From the NCBI RefSeq assembly GCF_022347545.1, contig NZ_JAKREW010000012.1, positions 1 through 64,000 on the forward strand: 64,000 nt of DNA, read 5' to 3'. Source of the stretch: Terribium retamae. Its GTDB lineage: Bacteria > Pseudomonadota > Alphaproteobacteria > Rhizobiales > Rhizobiaceae. The translations under genes were made by a program, and so were the position numbers. Positions 33,310 through 42,630 of the stretch are shown here, one piece after another; position 1 is the first letter of the stretch, and every line of letters starts with the position of its first letter. Below the pieces are notes generated by a model that saw only the letters and a list, made by a program, of their open reading frames with translations, was not told the origin of the DNA and searched no databases.

Positions 33310-34920
33310 ATGAGATATGGAACCGAAATTGCCTGGATGACCCTGGCGACGTTCCTGGCGTTGCTCGGCGCCGGCTTTGCTGCCGACGCTCCGTTCCGTG
33401 CGCATATGTGGGTGCTGTTCGCCGTACTGGCCATCGGCACCATCGTGCTCCTGCGCAATGTCAGTTTCGAACCGGAACAGCCGGTGGATCAGTCCGCCTA
33501 CATGGATGGACCGATTCGCTACGGTGCCATCGCAACCGTGTTCTGGGCGGTAGTCGGGCTGCTGGTCGGCGTCGTCATCGCATTGCAATTGGCCTTCCCG
33601 GATCTCAACCTTGAGCCCTGGTTCAATTTCGGCCGCATGCGGCCACTGCATACCTCGGCGGTCATCTTCGCCTTTGGCGGCAATGCGCTGATCGCGACCT
33701 CATTCTACGTCGTGCAACGCACCTGCCGTGCGCGTCTCTTCGGCGGCAATCTCGCCTGGTACGTGTTCTGGGGCTACCAGCTCTTCATCGTCATGGCCGC
33801 CACCGGTTATCTGCTCGGCATCACCCAGAGCCGCGAATACGCCGAGCCGGAATGGTATATCGACTTGTTCCTTACCGTCGTCTGGGTCGCTTATCTCGCC
33901 GTCTTCCTCGGCACGATCCTGAAGCGCAAGGAACCGCACATCTATGTCGCCAACTGGTTCTATTTGTCCTTCATCGTGACCATCGCGATGCTGCATGTGG
34001 TCAACAACCTGGCGGTGCCCACTTCGTTCGTCGGCTCGAAAAGCTACTCGCTGTTCTCCGGCGTGCAGGATGCACTCACCCAGTGGTGGTACGGCCACAA
34101 CGCTGTCGGCTTCTTTCTCACGGCCGGCTTCCTCGGCATGATGTATTATTTCATCCCCAAGCAGGTGAACCGGCCGGTCTATTCCTACCGGCTGTCGATC
34201 ATCCACTTCTGGTCCCTGATCTTCATGTACATCTGGGCCGGACCGCATCACCTGCACTACACCGCGCTGCCCGACTGGGCGCAGACATTGGGCATGGTGT
34301 TTTCGATCATGCTGTGGATGCCGTCTTGGGGTGGCATGATCAACGGCCTGATGACGCTCTCCGGCGCCTGGGACAAGCTGCGCACGGACCCGATCGTCCG
34401 CATGATGGTGACGGCGGTTGCCTTCTACGGCATGGCCACCTTCGAGGGGCCCATGATGTCGATCAAGGCGGTCAACTCGCTGTCCCACTATACCGACTGG
34501 ACCATCGGCCATGTACATTCCGGCGCGCTCGGCTGGAACGGCCTGATCTCCTTCGGGGCGGTCTACTTCATGGTGCCGCGCCTGTGGAACCGCGAACGCC
34601 TGTATTCGGTGCGTATGGTCAACTGGCACTTCTGGCTGGCGACGCTCGGCATCGTCATCTACGCCGCCTCCATGTGGGTGTCGGGCATCATGCAGGGCCT
34701 GATGTGGCGCGAATACGATGAGCAGGGCTTCCTGGTCTATTCCTTCGCCGAGTCTGTCGCCGCCATGCATCCCTACTATGTGATGCGCGCCCTCGGCGGT
34801 GCGCTCTACCTCTCCGGCGTGGTGATCATGGCCTGGAACATCTTGATGACCATCCGCGGCTATCAGCGCGAGGAAGTGCCGACCACGGGCACCACACCCG
34901 CCCTGCAGCCGGCCGAATAG
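33310..34920 (+). CDS. ccoN: cbb3-type cytochrome c oxidase subunit I
   Basis: The 536-residue catalytic subunit, with about 12 membrane helices and conserved heme/copper His residues (for example [34 protein letters not shown] and [12 protein letters not shown]). It reduces oxygen to water at high affinity at the heme b3-CuB site. The ATG at 33310 follows GAGGGA and gives the usual CcoN length; an ATG 27 bp upstream has no such site, and a still longer frame would contain the FNR box. Confidence 0.95.
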   Translation: MRYGTEIAWMTLATFLALLGAGFAADAPFRAHMWVLFAVLAIGTIVLLRNVSFEPEQPVDQSAYMDGPIRYGAIATVFWAVVGLLVGVVIALQLAFPDLNLEPWFNFGRMRPLHTSAVIFAFGGNALIATSFYVVQRTCRARLFGGNLAWYVFWGYQLFIVMAATGYLLGITQSREYAEPEWYIDLFLTVVWVAYLAVFLGTILKRKEPHIYVANWFYLSFIVTIAMLHVVNNLAVPTSFVGSKSYSLFSGVQDALTQWWYGHNAVGFFLTAGFLGMMYYFIPKQVNRPVYSYRLSIIHFWSLIFMYIWAGPHHLHYTALPDWAQTLGMVFSIMLWMPSWGGMINGLMTLSGAWDKLRTDPIVRMMVTAVAFYGMATFEGPMMSIKAVNSLSHYTDWTIGHVHSGALGWNGLISFGAVYFMVPRLWNRERLYSVRMVNWHFWLATLGIVIYAASMWVSGIMQGLMWREYDEQGFLVYSFAESVAAMHPYYVMRALGGALYLSGVVIMAWNILMTIRGYQREEVPTTGTTPALQPAE

Positions 34921-34930
34921 GAGTTCTCAC

Positions 34931-35662
34931 ATGGCTTTGATGGACAAACACGCGCTCATCGAGCGCAACGCAACGCTGCTGCTCGTCGGCTCGTTCCTGG
35001 TCGTCACCGTCGGTGGCATCGTCGAGATCGCGCCGCTGTTCTATCTCGAGAACACCATCGAGAAGGTGGAAGGCATGCGACCCTACTCGCCGCTGGAGCT
35101 GGCAGGGCGCAACATCTACATCCGGGAGGGCTGCTATCTCTGCCATAGCCAGATGATCCGCCCCTTCCGTGACGAGGTCGAGCGCTATGGCCACTACAGC
35201 CTGGCGGCCGAGTCCATGTACGACCACCCCTTCCAATGGGGGTCGAAGCGCACCGGACCGGACCTTGCCCGCGTCGGTGACCGCTACTCGAATGAATGGC
35301 ATGTCCAGCATCTGAGTGATCCGCGCTCGGTGGTGCCGGAATCGATCATGCCGCGCTACGCCTTCTTGAAGGATGTGCCGCTGTCGCCGAAGGGCTTCTC
35401 AACGCAGCTCGTCGCCAATGTCGATGTTGGTGTCCCCTATACGAAGGAGATGATCGACAACGCTGAAGCCGATCTTGTCGCTCAGGCCAATCCCAATGCC
35501 GACACCTCCGCGCTCGCCAAGCGCTATCCGAAGGCTAAGGTCGGCGACTTCGACGGCAATCCGCAGCAGGTGACAGAGATGGATGCGCTGGTCGCCTATC
35601 TGCAGATGCTAGGCACGCTGGTCGATTTCTCGACCTATGACGAAGCCGCCGGTTACCGCTGA
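34931..35662 (+). CDS. ccoO: cbb3-type cytochrome c oxidase subunit II (mono-heme)
   Basis: A 243-residue membrane-anchored cytochrome c. One N-terminal helix (about 12-35) is followed by the heme-c site CYLCH (C68, C71, H72). It passes electrons from CcoP to CcoN. It follows ccoN by 10 bp. Confidence 0.95.
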   Translation: MALMDKHALIERNATLLLVGSFLVVTVGGIVEIAPLFYLENTIEKVEGMRPYSPLELAGRNIYIREGCYLCHSQMIRPFRDEVERYGHYSLAAESMYDHPFQWGSKRTGPDLARVGDRYSNEWHVQHLSDPRSVVPESIMPRYAFLKDVPLSPKGFSTQLVANVDVGVPYTKEMIDNAEADLVAQANPNADTSALAKRYPKAKVGDFDGNPQQVTEMDALVAYLQMLGTLVDFSTYDEAAGYR

Positions 35663-35674
35663 CGGAGGCGCGAG

Positions 35675-35833
35675 ATGGAAACCTACACCGCCATGCGCCA
35701 CTTCGCCGATAGCTGGGGCCTGCTCGGCATGACCGTCTTCTTTATCGGCGTGGTGCTCTTCACCCTTCGCCCCGGCAGCAAGCAGCACGCCGATGCGGCA
35801 GCCAGGATCCCGTTCGAGGACGACAAGCCATGA
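35675..35833 (+). CDS. ccoQ: cbb3-type cytochrome c oxidase subunit IV
   Basis: A 52-residue protein with one membrane helix (about 14-31, GLLGMTVFFIGVVLFT) and a charged tail. The small size, position between ccoO and ccoP and ATGA overlap with ccoP identify it. GGAGGCGCGAG precedes the ATG at 35675. It stabilises the oxidase. Confidence 0.92.
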   Translation: METYTAMRHFADSWGLLGMTVFFIGVVLFTLRPGSKQHADAAARIPFEDDKP

Positions 35834-36693
35834 CCGAAAAACACATCGACGAGGTTTCAGGCGTATCGACCACCGGCCATGAGTGGGACGGCATCCGCGA
35901 ACTCGACAATCCGATGCCGCGCTGGTGGCTGTGGACGTTTTACGCCACGGTCGTCTGGGCCGTCGCCTACACGGTAGCCTACCCGGCCTGGCCGCTTCTG
36001 ACGTCGGCCACCAAGGGCGTGCTCGCCTATTCGAGCCGGGGGGAAGTCAAGCGGGAACTGGCAGCAGCCAGGGCTGCCCAGGAAAAATACATCGCCGCGA
36101 TCAAGGCGAAATCGGTGAAGGAGATCGAGGCCGATGGCAGCCTGCGCGATTTCGCAACCGCTGCCGGGGCGGCGACCTTCCGTGTGAACTGCGTGCAGTG
36201 CCATGCTTCGGGCGCGCAAGGATCGCCCGGTTTTCCCAACCTCAACGACGACGAATGGCTATGGGGCGGCTCGGCCGACCAGATCCATAAGACGATCACC
36301 CACGGTATCCGCTTCGCTGATGATCCCGACACCCATACCTCGGAAATGCCGGCCTTCGCCGAAATGCTCAGTGCCGGTCAGATCGGCGATGTCAGCGCCT
36401 ATGTGGCAAGCCTGTCGGGGCCGGTCAGCGACCCCGCGAAAGTGGAGCCAGGCTCCAAGGTCTTCGCCGAAAGTTGCGCCGCCTGCCATGGCGCCAATGC
36501 CAAGGGCAATCGCGAACTCGGCGCGCCCGACCTGACCGATGCGATCTGGCTCTACGGTTCCGGCGAGCGGGCGATCGCCCAGCAGGTGAGGGCACCGAAA
36601 AACGGCGTCATGCCGGCCTGGGGCGCACGCCTCGGCGACGTCAAGGTCAAGGAACTGGCAGTCTATGTGCATTCGCTGGGGGGAGGGGAATAG
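35830..36693 (+). CDS. ccoP: cbb3-type cytochrome c oxidase subunit III (di-heme)
   Basis: A 287-residue di-heme cytochrome c. A membrane helix (about 33-60) precedes two heme-c sites, CVQCH (121-125) and CAACH (216-220). It accepts electrons from soluble cytochrome c. The ATG overlaps ccoQ by 4 bp. Confidence 0.95.
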   Translation: MTEKHIDEVSGVSTTGHEWDGIRELDNPMPRWWLWTFYATVVWAVAYTVAYPAWPLLTSATKGVLAYSSRGEVKRELAAARAAQEKYIAAIKAKSVKEIEADGSLRDFATAAGAATFRVNCVQCHASGAQGSPGFPNLNDDEWLWGGSADQIHKTITHGIRFADDPDTHTSEMPAFAEMLSAGQIGDVSAYVASLSGPVSDPAKVEPGSKVFAESCAACHGANAKGNRELGAPDLTDAIWLYGSGERAIAQQVRAPKNGVMPAWGARLGDVKVKELAVYVHSLGGGE

Positions 36694-36728
36694 GGTCCGC
36701 CTAAATCTGTTCCCCTGGGGCTCAGCGA

Positions 36729-36754
36729 CGGGACCCGTCGAAAGGCGGGTCCCG
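36729..36754. terminator. Strong hairpin between ccoP and ccoG
   Basis: CGGGACCCG (36729-36737) and CGGGTCCCG (36746-36754) pair perfectly around an eight-base loop. No T run follows, so it may stabilise the ccoNOQP transcript or cause pausing rather than end it. The ccoG FNR box lies 17 bp further on. Confidence 0.55.
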
Positions 36755-36770
36755 ACAGCGCATCGAATGC

Positions 36771-36784
36771 TTGATCTCGGTCAA
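36771..36784. promoter_or_regulatory. FNR/FixK box before ccoG
   Basis: TTGATCTCGGTCAA fits TTGA-N6-TCAA and lies 49 bp before the ccoG start at 36834. It indicates separate FNR-type control of ccoGHIS. Confidence 0.85.
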
Positions 36785-36833
36785 GGCAAGGCCGCGCTGG
36801 CAGGCGCATGCAGGACGAGAAGCGCGGGAATGC

Positions 36834-38396
36834 ATGATGCTTGATGTCGAAGAGGTCGAAAGGTTGGAAGCGGAGGCGGTCAATTCGGCCAAGGTCCGCC
36901 AGCCCCTGTATGCGGCGCGCAAGAAGATCTTTCCCAAGCGAGCTTCCGGCCAGTTCCGCCGTTTCAAGTGGATCGTCATGGCGGTCACGCTGGGCATCTA
37001 CTATCTGACGCCATGGCTGCGTTGGGATCGTGGTCTCTATGCTCCCGATCAGGCGGTGCTGGTCGATCTCGCCAACCGACGTTTTTATTTCTTCTTCATC
37101 GAGATCTGGCCGCAGGAGTTCTTCTTCGTCGCCGGCCTACTGGTGATGGCGGGCATCGGCCTGTTCCTGATCACGTCGACGGTTGGGCGCGCCTGGTGCG
37201 GTTACGCCTGTCCGCAGACCGTCTGGGTGGACCTCTTCCTGGTGGTTGAACGCGCCATCGAGGGCGACCGCAACGCCCGCATCAAGCTCGAGGATGCTCC
37301 CTGGTCCGCAGGCAAGATCGCCAAGCGTATGGCCAAGCATGCCATCTGGCTACTCATAGCGATCGCGACCGGTGGTGCTTGGATCTTTTATTTCGCCGAT
37401 GCGCCGACACTGCTTGGCGAAGTGGTGACCGGCCAGGCGGCTGCCATTGCCTATATGACCATCGCCGTGCTGACCGCAACGACCTACACTTTCGGCGGGC
37501 TGATGCGTGAACAGGTCTGCACCTATATGTGCCCTTGGCCGCGCATCCAGGCAGCAATGCTCGACGAGAATTCGCTGACCGTCACCTACAACGACTGGCG
37601 CGGCGAACCGCGCTCGCGTCACGCCAAGAAGGCGGCCGCCGCTGGCGAGAGCGTCGGCGACTGCGTCGATTGCAACGCCTGTGTCGCCGTCTGCCCGATG
37701 GGCATCGATATCCGCGACGGCCAGCAGCTCGAATGCATCACTTGCGCCTTGTGCATCGACGCCTGCGACGGCGTCATGGACAAGATCGGCAAGGAACGGG
37801 GCCTGATCGCCTATGCGACGCTGAACGACTACAATGCCAACATGGCGCTCGCCACCGGCAACGGTGCGCATGCCATCCAACCGGCGTTGATCAGACAGCC
37901 GGGCGGGCGCCTCTCCGACCGGGTCGCCCAATTCCATCTCGGCAAGATCTTCAGGCCGCGTACCTTCGTCTACACCGCCGTGTGGGCGCTGATCGGCTTT
38001 GCCATGCTCTATGCCTTGCTGACGCGGGAACGGCTGCAACTCAACGTCCTGCATGACCGTAACCCGCAATTCGTGGTGCTGTCGGACGGCGCCATCCGCA
38101 ACGGCTACACCGTCAAGCTGCTCAACATGATCCCCGAACCGCGCACCGTCCAGATCACGTTGGAGGGGTTGCAAGGGGGCGCCATGAACGCGGTCGGCAC
38201 TGAGCAGGCGGAAGGTGAAACGCTCGCCGTGGAGGTCGAGCCGGACCGCCTGAAGTCGCTCAAAGTCTATGTGCGGCAGCCGCGCGATCTGATGCGGCCC
38301 GGCAGTACGGGGTTCCGCTTCGTCGCCAGGGATGCGGCGGGCGACGAGACCGCCAGCTATGACGCGACCTTTATCGCTCCGGAGGCATCGAAATGA
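36834..38396 (+). CDS. ccoG: Cytochrome c oxidase accessory protein CcoG (FixG/RdxA)
   Basis: A 520-residue membrane iron-sulfur protein. Several helices precede two 4Fe-4S motifs: CVDCNACVAVCP and CITCALCIDAC. A further CGYACPQTVW motif, a known CcoG feature, is present. The C-terminal third is a periplasmic, immunoglobulin-like region. It acts in copper handling or reduction for cbb3 assembly. The ATG at 36834 is chosen; a longer frame would start inside the FNR box. Confidence 0.94.
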   Translation: MMLDVEEVERLEAEAVNSAKVRQPLYAARKKIFPKRASGQFRRFKWIVMAVTLGIYYLTPWLRWDRGLYAPDQAVLVDLANRRFYFFFIEIWPQEFFFVAGLLVMAGIGLFLITSTVGRAWCGYACPQTVWVDLFLVVERAIEGDRNARIKLEDAPWSAGKIAKRMAKHAIWLLIAIATGGAWIFYFADAPTLLGEVVTGQAAAIAYMTIAVLTATTYTFGGLMREQVCTYMCPWPRIQAAMLDENSLTVTYNDWRGEPRSRHAKKAAAAGESVGDCVDCNACVAVCPMGIDIRDGQQLECITCALCIDACDGVMDKIGKERGLIAYATLNDYNANMALATGNGAHAIQPALIRQPGGRLSDRVAQFHLGKIFRPRTFVYTAVWALIGFAMLYALLTRERLQLNVLHDRNPQFVVLSDGAIRNGYTVKLLNMIPEPRTVQITLEGLQGGAMNAVGTEQAEGETLAVEVEPDRLKSLKVYVRQPRDLMRPGSTGFRFVARDAAGDETASYDATFIAPEASK

Positions 38397-38890
38397 CCGT
38401 GCGCCGTCGCTCCACCGGTGAATTCACCGGCCGCCACATGCTGATCATCACACTCACTTTCTTCGGCGTCATCATTGCGGTCAACATGACGATGGCCACG
38501 CTGGCGCGGTCGAGTTGGACAGGGCTGGTGGTGCAGAACAGCTATGTCGCCAGCCAGCAATTCAACAGGAAGGCGGAAGAGGGACGCGCCCAGGCGGCAC
38601 TGCATTGGCAAGGCAGGTTGACGGTTGCCGATGGCGTCGTCCGTTACACGCTGCTTGATGCTGCTGGAAAACCGGTTCTGCCCACCAGCGTGAAGGTAGC
38701 GTTCCGTCATCCGGCCTCCGATGCCGAAGACCGCACCATCGAGCTCATGCCGGAACCGGGCGGAGCCTTCAGCGCACGACAAGCCGTGCGCGATGGCGCG
38801 TGGATCGTCGAGGTCGACGCAGATATCGGACGGACTTCGCCCTACCGGCAGGTGCAACGCGTCTTCGTCCGCAACGGAGCGATCCAATGA
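38393..38890 (+). CDS. ccoH: cbb3 oxidase assembly protein CcoH (FixH)
   Basis: A 165-residue protein with one N-terminal helix (about 14-38, MLIITLTFFGVIIAVNMTMA) and a periplasmic domain with YVASQQFNRKAEEG, typical of FixH. It helps assemble cbb3 oxidase. ATGA overlaps join it to ccoG and ccoI. Confidence 0.93.
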   Translation: MTVRRRSTGEFTGRHMLIITLTFFGVIIAVNMTMATLARSSWTGLVVQNSYVASQQFNRKAEEGRAQAALHWQGRLTVADGVVRYTLLDAAGKPVLPTSVKVAFRHPASDAEDRTIELMPEPGGAFSARQAVRDGAWIVEVDADIGRTSPYRQVQRVFVRNGAIQ

Positions 38891-41145
38891 GCTGCTGCGC
38901 ACCAGGGGCCGAATCCGCGCTCGAACTGGACCGCTCAGGCGGTCCGTCCATCGATGAGATCAGGCTGGCCAGCCGTTCGCTCGGCGGCGGCCTGGTACAG
39001 GTCGACTTCGCCGTCCCCGAGGTGCATTGCGCCGCCTGCATCCGTACAATCGAGACGGCCCTGCAGAAACTGCCGGGCGTCGCTGGCGCGCGTGTGAACC
39101 TCTCGACCAAGCGGGTCTCCGTGCGGCTGCGCGAAGGCGAGTTTCCGCCGCTGGTGGCAACGCTCTCCAGGCTCGGTTACGAAGCGCATCTGTTCGACCG
39201 CGAAAACGACAGTGGCAAGGATCCCGTACTGTCCGAACTGATCCGGGCCGTAGCGGTAGCTGGCTTTGCCGCCACCAACATCATGTTATTGTCGGTCTCG
39301 GTCTGGTCCGGCGCAACGGATGCCACGCGCGACCTGTTCCACTGGGTTTCGGCGCTGATTGCCATCCCCGCGCTTGCCTTCGCAGGGCGCATCTATTTCC
39401 GCTCGGCCTGGAACGCATTGAGCCGCGGCCGCATGAACATGGATGTGCCTATCGCCGTCGGCATCACGCTGGCCTATGCCCTTAGCCTCTACGAAACGAT
39501 CAACCATGGTCCGCATGCCTATTTCGATGCGTCCGTCTCGTTGTTGTTCTTCCTGCTGATCGGCCGCACGCTCGACCATGTCATGCGCGAGAAGGCACGT
39601 ACCGCCGTGAGTGGGCTGAGGCGCCTGGCCGCGCGCGGCGCCACCATTGTCGCCTGCGACGGTACGTTGAGCTATGTACCGGTCGAGGAGATCGCCAAGG
39701 GCGACGTGATCCTCGTTGCCGCCGGTGAACGCGTGCCAGTTGACGCGTTGGTGATAAAAGGCGCCTCTGAAGTCGACCGTTCTTTGGTCAGTGGCGAAAG
39801 CGAGCTGGAACCGGTCGGCAAAGGCACGGCGCTTCAGGCGGGCACGTTGAATCTCACCGGAGCGCTGACCCTGGAAGCGGTTGCTGCCGCGAAGGATTCC
39901 TTCCTCGCCGAGATGGTGCGTCTGATGGAAGCCGCCGAGGGCGGCCGGGCCCTCTACCGTCGCATCGCCGACCGAACATCGGCACTTTACGCGCCCGTCG
40001 TGCATCTGACCGCGCTGATCACTTTCCTGGGCTGGCTGTTCGCTTCCGGCGACTGGCATAGGGCGATGGTGATCGCCATTGCCGTCCTCATCATCACCTG
40101 TCCCTGCGCGCTCGGCCTGGCCGTGCCGATCGTGCAGGTGGTGGCCGCGCGCCGCCTGTTCGAACAGGGTGTCATGGTCAAGGACGGTTCGGCCATGGAG
40201 CGGCTGGCGGGCATCGACACCGTTATTTTCGACAAGACCGGCACCTTGACGCTCGGCACGCTCCGGCTGGTGAACGGCGACCGCATAATACCTGCTGATA
40301 TGGCCGTGGCCGCGCAACTGGCCATGCATTCGAGACATCCCGTCGCACGAGCTATCGCGGAAGCCAATCGTGACGTGTCGATGAAGTCCCAGATCCTGGA
40401 TGCGGTCAACGAAGTCCCCGGTTTCGGACTGGAGGCATCGATGAACGGTTCCGTCTGGCGGCTTGGCCGCGCGCAATGGGCACTCGACGATGGGGCTGAG
40501 GCGATGGGCACGGTTCTGTCGTGTGACGGCGTTCTGCGCGCCAGCTTTGTCTGCGAGGATCGGCTGCGTGCCGGTGCCGCAGAGACAGTCGCCGAACTGG
40601 CAGGGCAGGGCCTGGTGGTGGAGATGCTGACCGGTGACCATGACGCGAATGCAAAAGTAACTGCCGGACAAGCTGGCATCGACGCCTATCGCTCCGGAAT
40701 GCTGCCGGGCGAAAAGGTGGCGCGCATCGCGGCGTTTGCCGACAGGGGCCGCAAGGTCCTGATGGTCGGCGACGGATTGAACGATGCGCCCGCCCTGGCT
40801 GCCGCCCATGTCTCGATGGCGCCAGCGACCGCGGCCGACATTGGCCGCAACGCCGCGGACTTCGTTTTCCTACGTGAAAGCCTCACGGTGATCCCTTTCG
40901 CGCTGGATATTTCCCGCAAGGCAGGCCGGCTCATCCGGCAGAATCTCGCCTTCGCCATCGCCTACAACTTCGTCGCGGTGCCCATCGCAATCTTCGGCTA
41001 CGTGACACCGCTTGTTGCGGCCATAGCCATGTCGCTCTCTTCGATCGTCGTCATCGCCAATGCCATGCGGCTGACCGGCGACCGCTCCGTTGCCGGGAAG
41101 GAGCCGCGTGTTGCTCCGGCCAGGCTGATCGGAAGGCCGGCATAA
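38887..41145 (+). CDS. ccoI: Copper-exporting P-type ATPase CcoI (FixI)
   Basis: A 752-residue P1B-type ATPase. It has an N-terminal heavy-metal domain (C48 and C51 in VHCAACIRTIE) and the ion-path CPC motif in ITCPCALGLAVP (C405, C407). D449 in FDKTGTLTLG is the phosphorylated Asp, and MVGDGLNDAPAL completes the hinge. It supplies copper for the CcoN active site. The ATG at 38887 overlaps ccoH by ATGA; an upstream in-frame start would lie within ccoH. Confidence 0.95.
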   Translation: MSCCAPGAESALELDRSGGPSIDEIRLASRSLGGGLVQVDFAVPEVHCAACIRTIETALQKLPGVAGARVNLSTKRVSVRLREGEFPPLVATLSRLGYEAHLFDRENDSGKDPVLSELIRAVAVAGFAATNIMLLSVSVWSGATDATRDLFHWVSALIAIPALAFAGRIYFRSAWNALSRGRMNMDVPIAVGITLAYALSLYETINHGPHAYFDASVSLLFFLLIGRTLDHVMREKARTAVSGLRRLAARGATIVACDGTLSYVPVEEIAKGDVILVAAGERVPVDALVIKGASEVDRSLVSGESELEPVGKGTALQAGTLNLTGALTLEAVAAAKDSFLAEMVRLMEAAEGGRALYRRIADRTSALYAPVVHLTALITFLGWLFASGDWHRAMVIAIAVLIITCPCALGLAVPIVQVVAARRLFEQGVMVKDGSAMERLAGIDTVIFDKTGTLTLGTLRLVNGDRIIPADMAVAAQLAMHSRHPVARAIAEANRDVSMKSQILDAVNEVPGFGLEASMNGSVWRLGRAQWALDDGAEAMGTVLSCDGVLRASFVCEDRLRAGAAETVAELAGQGLVVEMLTGDHDANAKVTAGQAGIDAYRSGMLPGEKVARIAAFADRGRKVLMVGDGLNDAPALAAAHVSMAPATAADIGRNAADFVFLRESLTVIPFALDISRKAGRLIRQNLAFAIAYNFVAVPIAIFGYVTPLVAAIAMSLSSIVVIANAMRLTGDRSVAGKEPRVAPARLIGRPA

Positions 41146-41300
41146 TGAGCAACCTCATCGTCCTCATCCCGGTAGCACTTTTCCTCGGTGGAGCCGGACT
41201 CCTTGCCTTCCTTTGGGCCTTGCGTAGCGGCCAGTATGAGGATCTCGACGGCAGTGCCGAACGCATCCTGATCGACGAAGAGCGTGTCGACCAAAGGTAG
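41145..41300 (+). CDS. ccoS: cbb3 oxidase maturation protein CcoS
   Basis: A 51-residue protein with one N-terminal helix (about 4-26, LIVLIPVALFLGGAGLLAFL) and an acidic tail, with LRSGQYEDLDG, a CcoS hallmark. It is needed to mature the cofactors of cbb3 oxidase. Its ATG shares one base with the ccoI stop codon. Confidence 0.93.
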   Translation: MSNLIVLIPVALFLGGAGLLAFLWALRSGQYEDLDGSAERILIDEERVDQR

Positions 41301-41372
41301 TGTGTTTCGTGCTTCGATCGCCACTCAGGCGTGGCCAGGTTTGTTTGCGGATTTGGCGGGTTTAGGAAAAAA

Positions 41373-41407
41373 TCGCGCCAATTGAACATCTTGGCGCGCG
41401 GGATTTT
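41373..41407. terminator. Terminator after ccoS
   Basis: CGCGCCAA (41373-41380) pairs with TTGGCGCG (41390-41397) around nine bases. An A run lies before it, and TTTTT follows six bases after the stem. Confidence 0.7.
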
Positions 41408-41494
41408 TCGTCTTGCAGTGTCAAAGGGTCGGTCGTTTCTTTGATTTTGCCTGTGCCGTTGCCACGCTTAGGGACCTGCCAAGAGGGCCTGAAA

Positions 41495-42538
41495 GTGAGC
41501 AAGAACACCCCGATCCAATCGATTCCGATTCTGGATTTCTCCCTGTTTGAAACCGATCCGACCGCGTTCCTCAGCCAGTTGAAGCGCGCCTCCCGCGATG
41601 TCGGCTTCTTCTACCTCTCCGGCCATGGAATCCCGCAGAGTCTGATTGATGACGTGCTGGCGTCGTCACGCCGCTTCTTTGCACTGCCGGAAGCCGACAA
41701 ACTCGAGATCGAAATGGTCAACTCGCCGCATTTCCGCGGCTACAACCGTGTCGGCCAGGAACTGACGAAGGGGCAGCGCGACTGGCGCGAGCAGATCGAT
41801 ATCGGCTCCGAAGCACCGGCGATCCCGTTCGGTAAGGATCAGCCGGCTTGGACCCGGCTGCAGGGACCCAACCTCTGGCCGCGCGCATTGCCGGAGCTGA
41901 AGCCGATTCTGCTCGAATGGCAGTCGGAGTTGACCAAACTGGCGGAGCGCCTGCTCAAGGCATTCGCCGTGGCTTTGGAGCAGGATCGCAACGTGTTCGA
42001 GACGATCTATGCCGGTCAACCCAATCACCTGATCAAGATCATCCGCTACCCCGGCCGGGATGCCACCGGAAGCGAACAGGGTGTCGGTGCGCACAAGGAC
42101 AGTGGCTTCCTCACTCTGCTGCTGCAGGAAAAGCAGAAGGGTCTGGAGGTCGAGGCGGAGGATGGCCGTTGGATCGAAGCCGAACCGCGTGAGGGCACTT
42201 TTGTCGTCAACATCGGCGAGTTGCTCGAATTGGTCACCGACGGTTATCTGAAAGCGACCGTGCATCGCGTCGTCACGCCGCCCGCCGGCACCGACCGGCT
42301 TTCGGTTGCTTTCTTCCTGGGCGCGCCGTTCGATGCCGAAGTACCGCTGCTCGACTTGCCCTCGCATCTCAAGGCGCAGGCCGGCGGCATCACGCGCGAT
42401 CCGCAGAACCCGCTCTTCCGCAATTCTGGCCAGAACACGTTGAAGAGCCGGCTGCGCTCCCATCCAGACGTCGCCGCGCGCCATCACGCGGATCTTGTCG
42501 CCGCGCAGACGCGCGCCGAGGTCGTGTCGGCGGCATGA
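41495..42538 (+). CDS. Isopenicillin-N-synthase-like 2-oxoglutarate/Fe(II) oxygenase, copy 1
   Basis: A 347-residue non-heme iron oxygenase. The iron ligands are H200 and D202 in GAHKDSGFLTLL and H257 in TVHRVVTPP, with R268 in RLSVAFF in the co-substrate position. The N-terminal DIOX_N domain (about 1-110) has VGFFYLSGHGI and FFALPEADK. The GTG at 41495 is chosen because GAGGG lies seven bases before it. It is followed by a paralog. Substrate unknown; despite the family name a penicillin role is not implied. Confidence 0.88.
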   Translation: MSKNTPIQSIPILDFSLFETDPTAFLSQLKRASRDVGFFYLSGHGIPQSLIDDVLASSRRFFALPEADKLEIEMVNSPHFRGYNRVGQELTKGQRDWREQIDIGSEAPAIPFGKDQPAWTRLQGPNLWPRALPELKPILLEWQSELTKLAERLLKAFAVALEQDRNVFETIYAGQPNHLIKIIRYPGRDATGSEQGVGAHKDSGFLTLLLQEKQKGLEVEAEDGRWIEAEPREGTFVVNIGELLELVTDGYLKATVHRVVTPPAGTDRLSVAFFLGAPFDAEVPLLDLPSHLKAQAGGITRDPQNPLFRNSGQNTLKSRLRSHPDVAARHHADLVAAQTRAEVVSAA

Positions 42539-42630
42539 GGTCGACCCTTTTTAGGGGGACGGACAGGGACCAAAGCGGCCGATGGAGATTTGGGGTGGGG
42601 CTAAACGGACAGACCGGAGGAATCCCAGAC

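Noticed and set aside
36771..36833. Longer start of ccoG at TTG 36771
   Set aside because: The TTG is the first half of an FNR box; the start at 36834 fits the family.
39286..40809. A 507-codon open frame on the minus strand
   Set aside because: Antisense to ccoI, with no domain and typical shadow composition.
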